A stretch of 64,000 nt of DNA from Agelaius tricolor. Taxonomy: Eukaryota > Chordata > Aves > Passeriformes > Icteridae. The stretch's first letter is position 1. The number at the start of each line of letters is the position of its first letter. The notes beneath the pieces are model-generated. The model had not been told where the DNA came from and ran no database searches. It was given only the letters and a program-made list of their open reading frames with translations. Of the stretch, positions 25,350 to 38,300 are shown one piece after another. Both the position numbers and the translations under genes were made by a program. Where the stretch lies: assembly GCA_023055355.1 (NCBI GenBank), contig JALJCS010000020.1, forward strand, positions 6,741,001-6,805,000. Reading direction: 5' to 3'.

Positions 25350-28300
25350 TATTATTCAAGTATGAACATTTTTTAGATCACAAAAATATAAATGTGTGGT
25401 TACGAGAGGGAGCAGATCCTCCATTTTCTAAAAAATGGGGGGGAAAAGGGTTTTGTTGCAAGTTTTAAATAGTATCATGTGTGTGATGTTTGTGATGGTT
25501 ATTAACCTGCTGGTTGCTGATGTGATTTGAAGGATGGAGCTGGTGTTCTTTGTTCAGAGGCAAATTTGAGATTATTTGCTGTAAAAGGACAGATATATTT
25601 GTGTACACACATATATATGCACAAGATACATGTTTCCATGTGGTCTTTCGCTTCATTTAAAGCACCCATTCTGTACTCCTAATGCCTGAGACTCTGCATC
25701 ATCTTGAAAGGAGTTCAAACAAAGACAACCCATAATTCAGCACGGAGGTGGAAGGGATCTGGCAGCTGGAAGATGCGTTGGGGTTATCACAGCTGCCATA
25801 AATATCCCCAGGACCTGCAAGGAGCCTGAAGCAGTAGCATGGCAGGAGGGACAGGAGGGGCAGGCAGGAGCCATCTCATGTTGGATTTTTCTGTCAGAGC
25901 CAAGCTAAGTAGGAGTCCTGCTACAAAAACAGCCTGCAGAGGATTGCTGGTGCAATTTAACAATGGCCAGTGGTGGGCTGGTGTTCATTTATCTGTGTGT
26001 GAGAACGTGGGTATCAACCTTAGTGTGAGCAAATGTTATTTCCAAAGCTGAAAGAGGAACATATCCAGGAAAGTCTGGGGCTCTGGCAAACGAGGGCCTC
26101 TTGTTTGTGGTGTGGATGAATTTGGCCATGGGACAAGTGGCTGTGCTTGACCTGTGTGTGTCAAGCCTGGGTGCAGCTCCTTGTGCCTGGCTTGAAGGGA
26201 GGATGTGGCATGGCAAGCCCCCATCTCCCTCAGCTCCTCTCCTCCCTTCCAGAACCCCCAGAGCTCTGCCTCTGGCCATGTTTCACAGTCAAGCTTTTCC
26301 CCTCGTTTCCCTGGTGGCAGCCCAGAAGGACCTGAACTTGGCTACCTAAGTGCACCTAATGGAGAGAGCAGGGCTCCTGTTTCAGCCAGAGCTGAGCAGC
26401 TTTCCCCCAAAGTCTCTGCTGGTGCAAGAGCAGTTTCAGTGGCTCAGGCTCTGGTGGAAAGACTAAGAGCCTCTCTCTCCCCCAGCTGTCAAGGAAACTT
26501 GAGGAGGCATTCAAATGAGAGACACATGGATGTTTATAATTCACAGTTTTGCCATTGTTGTCACCAGAGATTTGTTCTTCCTGCTTGGTGAAGGGAAAAA
26601 AGGAAGGATAAAATTGGTACCATAACATGGCCAGACATAACTTGTTTGAAAGATGGGCCTCCAATTATTTACTTAAGGAAATAGTGGGAGATTTATTAAT
26701 AACCTCTGGCGACTTAAATAGCTCTAGTGATTTCCATGTGTGACCTGAGGCCTCAGCCTTCCTGGCTGATTAGACACGAAACTCAACTAAAGAGCTGACC
26801 TGGTTGGTTTCAAGCGCTCTGCTGGTTAAGTCCCAGATGTGAGGCCGAGGAAAAACAACGTCTGTCAGAGCCATTACAGAGAGCTCTGCTACAACAGATT
26901 TAATCTTGCCCCTGATTTCAGAGGAAACTGTGCAGTAGGAGGGCTGAAGCTGTAATGATCTCTTAACACAAAAAACTATTCTCTTCCATGCATCTGAGAG
27001 TGAGCAAAAGTCCTCATCTATCACTGCCTGCGCCGGGAAGTCTCCGCTGCCGTTTGTGGATATGTCACTTTTTTCTTCTCGACAAAAAGAAAGATTTCTT
27101 TTTAAAATATAAAACCCAGAATAGTATATTTTTTTCCTGGCTATGTGTAGTAGTATTTCCTGGGGCTGGTATCCATATTGCTGCTGGATGGCTTTGCCAG
27201 ATGTTGTCTATATAAGATAGCTGGTGACCCTGAAATATCTCTCAGGCTTTACGTCACCACAACAGGATCTGCTCATTCTCTTTGTTTCTCTTCTAATGGA
27301 AGCTGCCATGGGTTGGAAACAAAACTTTTCTTAAAAAACACCCAACAACCCCCTTCCTGCCTTCCCATTGCCTCCAAATAAATAAGAGAAAAGTACCCCA
27401 TGAAGGGACAAGAAAACAGAGAAAACCAGAGGGAGAGGTTTGCTGGGGACCACTGCCTCTCCTTGGCTTTTGCTGGGGTCACCACACTGATTTCTGATGC
27501 TTTTGAGCACAGGGTGGATAACTTCTTACAGATTCCAGTATGTTCCCAACTGAGGGGGATGAGAAGAAATGTTAATGTCTTACAGACTTTTTGTGGGACT
27601 AGAAACTAAAAGCAAATTAGGGAAAAACAACAAATTAAACCAGCTAGAATTGCATTAGCATAGCATGGCTCTGATTGAAATTAAGGAGGTGTTCAATTAC
27701 CAAATGGTTGCTGGTATCTGACCTGAAAACAACTAAACCTGATGCAACAAATTGAATAAAACAGCACTGAAAAATAATTTAGATATACTTAAAGAATATG
27801 CTGATGGTGTGGAACTTGGTGCTGTGTTAGCATTCATCTTGATGTCTGTCTTCAAATTGGCTTCCATACTCAGGCCCTGCTCATGCCTTTTCTTTAATTT
27901 TGCAAAATTTATGACTAATAGAAACTGAAAGGAACAAATGGTGGTGTTGTTTATAGGTGGTAGCTTTAAAAAAGAAAAAAAGAGGCTTAAGTGTTTTCCT
28001 GTGATTTATGAAGATAGCCAAAGGCTGACTAGGGGAGTTAGGGGTTTTGTTTGGTCTGTAAATCTTGGTTTGATCTGTAAATTTTCTGCTAGTCGTGCAT
28101 TGTCCAGCTGACTCCTAAGGACTTATGGAATCCATGAAATTACATGACCAGGAAGGATCACCAGATGGAAAGCTTAAGAGAATAAAATAGTTTTACTCAA
28201 GCTGTTTAGGCTTTCTACTGCTGAAGATTCTTGTGTAAGAAGTACAGTGGATAAAATCTCTGTAGCTATATGCATGTATTGTTAAAAAAATGTTTTGGAC

Positions 28301-28708
28301 CATCTTTGTACAGCACAAGGTAACAATAAAAGCACAAATGAGCCTTTGTTTTTTTTAAAAAAATCTTTTATAAGAATTACTTTTACAAGTGATGAGAAGT
28401 AAAATACATTCTGACTTAGGCACTGTTTGTATTCACAGTTGTACTAGTCTCTAACTAAGGACATGGCTTAAATCATTGAGCTTAAACTATGCAAAACTCA
28501 ACATGGACTTTCTTCTTCCCTTTTACACCAGGATTTAAATAGATTTATCTTGATATTAATTTAAATTTGCCTAGACTTAAATCAAAATGAATTTGAAACA
28601 ACTGATCTAAGTTTTGCCATGCATTAGCAAAATTGTTTTTTAAAACAGTGGAAATTTGTACATTGACAGGATGTTATTGTGAATTAGGCTATTTAATTAA
28701 TTAGATGG

Positions 28709-28731
28709 CTTTGGCTAACTGTTAGCCAAAG
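28709..28731. repeat. Perfect 23-base palindrome with 11-base arms
   Basis: CTTTGGCTAAC and GTTAGCCAAAG are exact reverse complements separated by one T. The arms contain TTGGC and GCCAA half-sites like those of nuclear factor I, but the gap between them is nine bases, whereas the usual NFI gap is five. It lies a few bases after a TTTAATTAATTAG homeodomain-like run. The function is unknown; a dimeric transcription-factor site is one possibility. Confidence 0.85.
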
Positions 28732-29765
28732 ATTTTGAATCATGACGTTTTCATTATGTCTTGCAGCAAACTTACATCGGTTAATTCCAAATCTGGGCTA
28801 TTCTCTGTAACTGAGATATGAGACTAAAGAATGTGATTAAGAACTTATGCCATTTGGGGGTTCACAGAATATGAAATTTAAGTTACATCTGGGTGCTTGC
28901 AATGTGGGGCTCGGTTGAGTCTGATAAATAGATTTCAGTCACTTCCTCAAAAATCATGTTTCTCAGAATGTGTTTTGTTTTTAACAGGGAGGGCTTGGTT
29001 TTTAAATAAGGTCTTTTTCTCTGCCTTACCCCAGCCTTTGGGTGATGAGGGAATGCATTTAGATCACATTTTTAAGCTTCACAGTACTAGAAATTTATCA
29101 TTTTCTGTTTCATTGAACACCAAGATTCCCACAGAATTACACTTAGAGATGGGCTTCAAGAAAAACAACAACAATCATAAGACTTAAGAATTGCACTGTG
29201 AATATAAGTCAGAGAAGGAGCTCTAGACCTCAGAATTATGTCCCTGTTCATCTGCACCCTATTGAAGCAAACTCCTCCTGCATAAAATGCCATAATAATT
29301 CTACTTTTGCAAGACATTTGGACACAGCATTGTTTAAATTACTTAGAGGAATGAGAGTCAAAAAACTCTGCTGAATATGTTCAGCTGTTTCACCAGAATT
29401 TGATCACAGTAATAGAGCAGCTGCACGATACCCATAGGAATAAACAATTTTTTCAGTTTAATATCTTATTTGGATCTTCTTTTTGAAGTGGAATGGCAAG
29501 AAGTGTGAGATATTTTGTCGCTGAAATGATTAGTAAAGCTTGTCTTTTATTAAGAACTGTGGAAAACCTGCGAAGAATTTGGAGAGAAAAAAATGGCGGC
29601 ATTCTGCATGTGGCCAAATTCCCCGCTTTGCCTCGAATTTTAGAGCAAATGTTGTGGAGATCAGAGGAATCACCACGTGGGGATGGTTTGTCTAGCAGAG
29701 AAATCCCTGCTCCATCAGTGGTGTGCAGGAGAGGCTTGGGAGGGAGTTGAGATGCAGGATTGTGC

Positions 29766-30005
29766 AGGGTGAACCTTGCCCCAGTCTCGTCTGGCCATCG
29801 GCACTTCAGGAACTTCCTGAGCCAGAGGTCGTATCCCGACCATTGTGTTTAATTGCCACTGGTGGACCTATCCCCCGTGAATTTGTCTAATCTTTTTTTG
29901 AACTCATTTATATTTTTGGCCTCTGCAACATCCTGTGGCAGTGAATTCCACAATTTAATGGCATGTCAATGTGGAAAGACTGCTTCCTTGTGTTTGCTGT
30001 AAAGA
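29766..30005 (+). repeat. Old interspersed repeat copy, family not assigned
   Basis: The order of segments (ACTTCAGGAACTTCC, then TGGACCTATC, then TTGTCTAATC, then GAACTCATTTATA, then AACATCCTGTGGCAGTGA with TTCCACA) matches a repeat I remember as common in reptile and bird genomes. The similarity fades after about 30,005. The copy is diverged, with no coding capacity. I do not name the family because I cannot search a repeat library; a CR1-type LINE part or another ancient element are the options. Confidence 0.6.
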
Positions 30006-31509
30006 AAGGTTTGCAGGTTTCATTCAGCAAAACTGATTTCAGCTCAAACCATCAGAATTAGCACTTTTCTGAAATGAGGTCTTGATTTGAAGCTCTCTAG
30101 AGTCAAGAAGCTCTGCATTATTTTTTTGCAGAATTAAAAACATTTTAAGTTTCCAGACTTGTTTGACACTAGCAACATATTTTTCTGTCAGTCAGGCAAA
30201 TTATGTGAAAGAATTTGGTCATACCACTCAAAAGATGGATTTCTGACTCTTACAGCTAATTCAGTTGCTGTTATTGATGGTGTTAGTAGTAAAAACCCAC
30301 TAATACCCAGCCTGAGCAGAGTGATAGCCAACATATGGTGCTGCCTGAAGTCCCTGTTTCCTAAGAATTTCATTGATAGCAAAAAGCATTTGAGCTGGAA
30401 TTAGCCAAGTGTTGTTTGTAGTGGAGTATGTTTTACTTCATTCTGACCACTTCAAACAAGTGTTTTCCTTTGGCTTTCTCCAGTTCTTGGTGACATTTCA
30501 AGATTTTAGTCGACCAAGAATTGGCACAAGAAGTGCTTGGGGCTGGAGAGGGAGCAGATTTGGAGCCTTTCAAGAGAAAGGAGCATACTTCTGTTTCCTA
30601 CTGTGTCATCCTCCCAGCTCAGCTTCCCTCCTGTCCTGTGAAAAGAGAAAGGAAGCTTGTCTGGGAGTCCTCAGAGAGCTGCTGGCTGCATCCAGAAGCC
30701 TGGAGCTGGCAGGCAGAGTGCTCACTTGGAAGTGGTGGGTCCCTGACAGCAGGCATCCTTTCAGAAAGGAAAAGACAGGGAAAACACAAAGAATAACCAA
30801 AATAACACAGTGATCCCAAGTGTAAAATGCAGCACCAGCCTCCTTCTTCTTTGATGGGATAGAGCAAGGCAGGATGTGGATGGGGCAGAGGGTGCCTGGT
30901 GCTTGGCCAGCAGATGGAACTGCGGCAGAAGGACAAGAGTTCTGGCACACGGCCCTCACCAAAAGGCCACTGCAGAGGCTGTGTGTTCTGTCCAACCATT
31001 GAGAACAGCAAAAAAAAATTCCCCCTGCCTGTAAACCTCACCCTGTGCTTGTGGTGGCACAGAGGGGTTAAAGTGATCAGGAATTGCAGGTCACCCAGCA
31101 GCTCTCCCTCCATGCTGCCAGGTAGCTGCTGTCTCCACACAGGGCTCTTGGGGCCTTTTCTAAAATGGAAGTGTGACAACTCATGCATCTTTCTCTATTT
31201 TTCCCCTAAATACTCCGTCTCCTAAATCTCTTATTCTTAATGGTGGAAGTTTTTTTCTGCCGCTGCTTGAGTGGAGTTGCAGAGGGCAGAGCTGTCCCAC
31301 AGCTGGTCACCTCCCTACCCAGCAGTCAGAAAGGGAGCAGGTGTTTCCTAAGCAAGGATTTCATTTTGGGTGTTGATATCAGGAGGTTTAGTTAAATCTT
31401 CGCCTCTACTGTAAATTCATTAGTATAGGTGTAAAAAGCTAAGAACCAAAATCCATTTTTGAGTTTTCAATTTGTCTTGATTTTCAGAGCTCCTTATCTC
31501 GTATTGACT

Positions 31510-31620
31510 TAGGTATCTAATGACCCAATTCATCAAGTAGTTTAAGCATGTCGCTAATTTTAATCAAGTGCGTAATCCCACATTTAGTTAGGCACTCGTG
31601 TAAGTATCTTTCTAAATGAA
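31510..31620. repeat. Possible old palindromic amniote repeat
   Basis: Successive pieces such as ACCCAATTCATCAAGTA, TTTAAGCATGT, AATCAAGTGCGTAATCCCA and CACTCGTGTAAGTATCTTTC recall a short self-complementary repeat of amniote genomes whose halves both contain TTAAGCATGTGCTTAA-like blocks. The match is from memory, diverged, and not confirmed by a library search. A chance resemblance or a conserved element derived from such a repeat remain possible. Confidence 0.4.
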
Positions 31621-31839
31621 AAATGGGTATAAAGCCTAATTTAAGACAAATCCCTGCTTGAATGTGTTGCCTTTGTTCTTCCTGAGGAAAATGAAAGCGG
31701 GAGTAGTTTTGTAAGGAGATGTTCCCAGGGCAGGTCTTCAGAGATGTGCAGGTGAGCTCTTCCCCCAAGGCGTGTCCCGAGCTCCGCCCCGTGTGCTGAC
31801 CCTCGCCTCCCTGACATCCATCCCCCTCGCCTAACAATG

Positions 31840-32300
31840 ACAAATGGAGTTATAATATTGGTTGTTGAACCATAAGCTGTAGATAAATGTGCTTCTGAGA
31901 ACCACCATTAAGTCCCTAAATGGATTATATATATTTGGTTTAGAAACCTAATATTTAATATTAGTGTACTCTCCAGCGGTTGGCTTTATTTCTCTTGATA
32001 ATCTATTCCCACTCCATTTCCTTTTAGATTTCTAACCTCATTAAACCTTTCATATCACAGTTATTTTCTGTTCTAAACAAAATTAAAGACACACCATCCC
32101 CAGGTTTTAAGAGTCTAATTTTACTCCCGAACTGGAGGAAACACAGAGATAAACATTCTTTTCAGTGATGAATTTTAAAACCGCTTTACGAGTCAGCTGA
32201 AATTGCTAACCATATTGAGGATTGTAAAAGTCTGTGAAAGGCAGCATAATAAATGATGCTTGAAATGGCATTTGTTGTATGGGAGTTCAGATGCTTACAT
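31840..32300. promoter_or_regulatory. Candidate conserved non-coding element
   Basis: AT-rich, repeat-free sequence with many homeodomain-like cores (AATATTTAATATTAG, CTCATTAAACC, AAAATTAAAG, AATAAATGATG), with isolated CpGs retained in CAGCGGTTGG and CCGCTTTACGAGTCAGC. This fits the style of distal enhancers near developmental genes, but it is only a compositional inference. Confidence 0.25.
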
Positions 32301-35300
32301 GCTATCTTCCCCTTCTTGGTTTTGTATAAAATGTGAGGCTGTATCTCACGTCATACGGTACCTTAAGAATTTATAACATTTTGCTTCTGGTCTGATTGTC
32401 TGCAAGGAATCTCAGTTACCAGCAGGGGTTCCTTAAATTCACATGGCCAGGAGAAAGCTGTATCTGTGTAATACTCTGCTCCCAGTGTGCACATTAAACT
32501 GGTTTTTCTTGATCGAGGACACATTTCTTCCTTATCATCAGGCACTTTGGCACATGGCTTGTTCTGATATATATAAGTATTGCACTCTGCCTTACTAGAC
32601 ACATTAAAATTGTGTTTGACCATTCTTCTTGTTATACAATGCCCTGGCCCCTACAGTGGCTGCTGTAAGAAAAAATCCTATATATGTACTGTTGAAAAGA
32701 AATCTGCAGGCTGGAGGAAGCTCTAAAACATATCCTTTATTTGCTTAAACCCATTTCTCTTTCCCTTGTTTTCCTGTAAGGCCTATAATACTTCTGCTGA
32801 TTATCAAATTGCATTAATGGCATCAAATCAGGGTTATACATTTTATAGCCTGCCTGCTCCTTCTCTTTCCACTTCCACCAGAGTCCTGTGGCAGAATGAT
32901 GGCATCCCACCAATGTGCAACATTCCCATCACAGCTGATGGGGATCTCACAAGCACAGGATCATGGGGAAGTCTCTGTTGCAGGCCTGTTGTCTGTGGTG
33001 CAACAGCAGCTCACATAGTTCTGCTACTTCTAATTCTAGTGCCAAGACCTGTTGTCTGAGCTAGTAATTAGCACTTTGCATCTTAAAAAAACTTGTCTTC
33101 CCTTTGCCTTGTGGCAGATACTGATATTTTCCATCCCTGTTGTGCAGGCAGGGAAGGGTGAGGCAGGGGCAGGGTACCCAGGATATTATGCTGTGCATCA
33201 ATAGCCAGAATTACCACCAGCAGCTCCTGGCTCCCTGTCCTTTGCTCATGTATTAGTCATAAGGTGGGAGCTAACATTTTAGGGATTTAAAATCAGAGAC
33301 AGGGGGCTCTGCAATTTGCAGAAGCTCTCAACATGCCACAGGAGCAGGCCTGGTGACAATAGGCATTTGTTTGACATTGAAAAAATGATAGTGAAAATCG
33401 TCTGAGCAGTTTCTGATCACTGAAGTCCCTGCTGATAGCTTTGTGCTACTCTTGTTCGAATTCACTGTAAGAAACAGCATGGTGCTAATCGCTGAGAAAT
33501 TCTGGGAGAAGGCTGGTCAGCAGGGTGCTTATATGAAGAGTGATGTGATGAAATGACAAGGAAATAGGTCTTTACCCTGACCCTTTTCCTCTCCCTTCCA
33601 ATTGCAAGGAGCAGTTAAGGATCACCAGAAACTTTCCTGGCAAACTGACCTGCAGGTTTACATTTGTTTTCAAGGGTTCAGCATCATTGTCTTCGATAGG
33701 ATGCTCTCATCTGGGACTTGGTTGTGGCTGTGTATAAGGTTCCTACATTTATGTTCTCCTCCTGCTTTCTTCCACCATACATAACATCACTCAGATGAGG
33801 ACAGCGTCCCTGAGTGCACTGTGATGCAAGAGGATGCATTATTGCCACAAGGGCATTTTGAGCCAGTTTCCACCAGGATTATTACACCCTGTGAATTCAT
33901 TAGGCTCCTGCTCACCTCTTCTTGGAGCATGTGGCAGTGTTATCATCCTCCTTTCAGAGGGCAGGAGCAGGCTGCTCAGTTTTAAGCTCTAATGGCTGCT
34001 TATTTAATATGCTTTTATTTTCACCCACCCATAGCAATCATCACCTTAAAAATCACCTCCATTATATCCATTCTGTTCTCCACTGCTGAACAAATCAATG
34101 CACCTCTGACAGTCAGAGGCTGTGTGAGTGTGCAGGAATCCTGAGGAATCAATAGCACCCAGGTGCATCAGAGAGGATTAGAGGTTTTCCCCAGGGAGAA
34201 ACAGCTGGCAATAGAGGCCCCCTGTTCTCATGACTCAGCAGCTCCACTCCAATTTCCCATTTCAAGTACAGAACAGCAAGCTCTAAATCTTCCATGGCTG
34301 AGTGCAGAGTGGAGAGCCCAATACAAAGTTACATTTCAGTTTGCACTGACAGATGGGAAGCCATCATAACGTCCCTTTCCCCATGAGGAGAGATGGGTTC
34401 CCACAAGGCAGGAGAGATTCCGAGTGCTGCTGCAGAGGCTCAGCAGTGCCAGGAGCTGGATGCTCATGTGAGAATCCAACGGATGTTGCGTGGTGTCTCG
34501 CCCTAGGTGGGATAGCTGCCATCTGTTCTACAGTGATGCTGTCTCAGACTGTTTGCAAATCTTCTCCAGTACCCCAAAAATGCTGGAGGTTGAAGAAGGC
34601 AGGGGGAGTGAAAGCCTTTAAGGGTTGGGATAGGTTCAGGAGGAAAGCTGGGAAAGCTTGTTTCTACTCCACTGCACAAGTGGAGACAAAGGATTTTAGA
34701 TGTGGGCTTGGTACATCTCACCGATAGTATATTTACTCTTAGGGGTTAATATGGGGCATCTGAATCCACTATCACTCAGCAGGCATCAGGATGAAAGAGA
34801 CAGATCCTTATGACCATAAAATAGTGATAATCCAATGCCATAATGTTAATGAGCCTCAGGTTTCCAGGCTTGCCATATGCAACCCCCCGTTGGCTTTAGC
34901 AGACACTACCATATGCGTCAGATGTCCAGAATCAGGCTTTTTTTCTCATTTCCCATGTTGGAAGAGATGCCTTTCTGCAGGAAAAAAAAATCTGCAAGTT
35001 TTCCTGCGGGTCAAAATAAAAAGGTTTCTCATCAAAGGAACAAGTTTCCTTCCCGTTTTGCTCACTGGTGCTTTCAGAAGCTCCTCTCATTTACGTCCGT
35101 CGTGCCAAGTCAACTCCTGGTGTTCCTGTGCAAGAGACACTCAGCCTGCCTGGACTGACTCTGAGAGTTGGGAGCAGATGTTGGCTCCGTGACAGGTCTG
35201 TGTCAGCAACGTGTTTTGATAAGAACAGACTATTCCCAGCTGGTTTCTGAAGAGTTTTTCTCTTTTTCTCTGTTTTCCTTCTCTCTTGCTTTGAGCCCTT

Positions 35301-38300
35301 CATCAGGCTCAGAGCACACATTCTGAAAAGATGTGCCCTGCTCTTTTTCTTGATGTTGTTTTATTTTCTGCACATTTTGAGGCCTTTTTTAAAACATTAT
35401 ATTTCACATGGTTGGGAATCCCCCAAATTCAGCTTTTCCTTTGCTGACTAATTTCCATGGAAGAAATCTCTGCGTTTCTTCCAATCAAGCAAGAACATGG
35501 AGACATGCAGTCCCTGTTTAATGTGGCTCTGCTACCAGAAACCAAATAAAAACCCAGATTTAACACAGTTAGCTACATCCTTTCTGGGAGCTCTTGGTGC
35601 TGAGCTTTGGTATCACTAATCTGGGCAGGCTGTGGGAGATGGGCACAGCTGAGCCCAGGGAGTGTCAGTGGTGGAGAATCACGTCCAAATGGGAATGCAT
35701 TCCCTGCCTGCAGCCCAGCAGTGCTGTCAGCCAAACCATGGGTTTCTGTCAATGTGTTACTGGCCTCCAAATAAAGACTTGAAGAGGAGGAAGCTTGTGA
35801 TGTCTCTCTAGATTAAATGTGGGAACCGAAGTTCACCCACCACGCTTCTTATCTTCGATCAGATTCAGTGTTAGATTAGTGTTAGAAGACTGAAGACTGT
35901 TGGGATAATTTTTTATTCCACCTCCACCTTCATGCATCTGCTTACCTGGTTAATTGTGGTTGGAAAATCCTGCAATCCCTTATTTTAAATATATATGACA
36001 TTTCTGTTGCCTCGGCAGGGCAGGAGCTCTTGGCTGAGCCCACACTCCTAGAGGATTCCTCAGAAAGAGATCCATTGGCAGAGCCAGTAGCCAATTTCCA
36101 GGCTCATTATTGAAGCAGCGTGTGAACAAGTTACTTGTCCTCCTTATGCTGTGAATCTATAAAAACAGGGGGAAGGTAGAACCTCTTGGAGCTCCAGACA
36201 ATCCATACCCTCTGTATTCCCTTGGGTTCCAGTGAAGCTGCACGAGCCATGCTGGCCCAAGTAAATAACTCTCCTTTTTTACCAGGAGTCTCTAAGACCT
36301 GGTTGTTCATTCAACTACTTTCTCCTGGAGTCTCAAACTCCCTGCAGCAGTTTTCAGGTGAACAGCAGGCTTGGGGACTGTGTTGTAATGGGAGACCTCT
36401 GTTTCCCTTTTAACCAGGACTTCAACCCTGCAAAACAATCAGCTCTTCCCTTTCCATTGAGAGGCAGCAGTATCTAATCAGGTTTCACTCCTTTGTTGTA
36501 TCTATTGATCCTCAGCACTGTAAGATGCAAATTGCCATGCCTGACAGGATTCAGGGTGTTTTATCATCAATGGAGAGTAATTATCCTTGGCTGCACCAAT
36601 ATTGGATTGTTAAGCCCCAGGATAATGCACAAGGTAAAGACATTTAGAAGGCAGTCCACCTTGGGGATTTGTGTAAATGTGATGGATAGAGTGAGAGCAG
36701 GATAGCTGAATTACAGCCCCAGGGACTGACAGCTGCATGGGGATGTAGCCTTGATAATCCTTACAGAGAAGCTGGTGCTGCAGTTGGTATTGAGACACAA
36801 AGTGTATCCAAAGCTGTAAGTTTCCCTTTCTGTTAAATCCTTGTAATGTGTATGTGCTGAAGAAGAAAACTTATGCAAGATTATAAATGGATTCTGTGCT
36901 CTTGTGAGAATGGCCAAACAACTTCTTCTTTTCATTTATTTATTTAACCATATTTCAAGCTTTTCAATTGAGCATATTTTAGAGGCAAAGGGGTATTCAG
37001 GTGCTTATTTCTTTGTCTGTAGATTCCAGTTCAATACTAAAAGCAGAATTACAATTTAATAAGTAGGAGATGCTTTTATTTTTTTGGAAAATATCTGGTT
37101 AACCATTGCAATATTCTGGAGCATAAAGTAGTTAAGCTGTCTTAGCTGTGGGGAGAAAATGTATGTCAACAGAGATGCCATGTTAGCTGACTAATCCTCA
37201 GCTGATAGCAGCAAACCTGAAAGTAGTCTCAGGGAAGAAAATCTCTTTTTCCAGAGTTATCCATATGAGCTGAGTCTTATACCTGTCACTTTTTTTCTTT
37301 TTTTTTTTTTTTTTAAACAGACCATTTCTGTAGCTGTGAAATAAATAAGAACAGAGTTATAAAGAGGAAAAGGAGTGTTGGTGCCTGGAAACTGCTGAGA
37401 TGAATGTTGAGGGTAGTTCCCAAAGACCTTCAGGTGCAACACTAAGCTTGCAAGCTGCGAGTTCTGTTAGCATTTTTTAATGTTTTTGGTGGCAGTTCTT
37501 TCTTGTCAAGCAACTCCTTGTGTTTGACCAAGGCCATGACTAAGATCAGCCAACTTGCTTGGCATGCAAAGCACGCTTTATTCTTGTTAAAGCTGCTAAG
37601 GATACTGCGGAGCAAATGCCAGAAACTTAAGCAAATAGTCCATGTTTTACCAGAACTGGGCCAGATTTTGCAGCTTTTTGCAGCTCTTTGCAGCCCTGTG
37701 CTGGCAGCCCGTGCCCTGTGCTGCCACGGAGGCGCTGGGGTTACTGTGCTCCAGTGGGATTTTTCTGACATCCTTCACAAGCGCCCCTGGCTGCTTCATT
37801 TCACACATTATCATCAAAGTGTGCAACAAGCTCCTTGCAGTGCTCCAGACCTTCAGACAAGTGAGAGAGGGGGTTTGCTCCGCAGCCAGTTCTGACTGCA
37901 GTTTGGAAATAGGAGAAAATGGAGTAAGATTAAGAAAATTGTCTCACATACCTATGCCGTTTGTCATGTTTTTAAAAGGGAACAAGTCTCACAGATGTTT
38001 TGATTGCCAAGTCAGAAATGCACTGCTCAGGAGGATAGAGTCCAGGGAAGTCATGCTGGGGGACAGAATAGCCCCCCAAGCTAGGAGGGGTCTCTGTGAA
38101 CACAGAAAAATGATGCAGTAGAAGCTGATGCCAGCTGGGCTTCTCCCCTGCCCTTGGCTGCCCAGAGCTTTGGGGATGCCCTCCAGGGAATGAATGCTGC
38201 TGGGGCAGAGCAGCTCCTGCAGCCAGGGCCCCAGCTGCCCTGAGCTGCTGAGCTGTGCTGGCCTCGGCACATCCCTGCAGTGATCCTGCTGCCGCTCGGG

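Larger units (their letters stand above)
18181..29765. other. Intergenic sequence, no supported gene
   Basis: No coding exon or RNA gene could be supported. Visible items are a T12 run at 18,241-18,252 near an A10 run, a polypurine tract at 25,275-25,349, TA/CA-rich patches around 24,430-24,520 and 25,590-25,630, and a perfect palindrome at 28,709-28,731. A GC-richer patch at 24,780-25,020 gives longer open frames on both strands, with no recognisable product. Confidence 0.55.

Noticed and set aside
30619..31188. Minus-strand 189-codon open frame
   Set aside because: A second minus frame and plus frames are open over the same interval. The product is His/Pro/Ser-rich with no recognisable domain.
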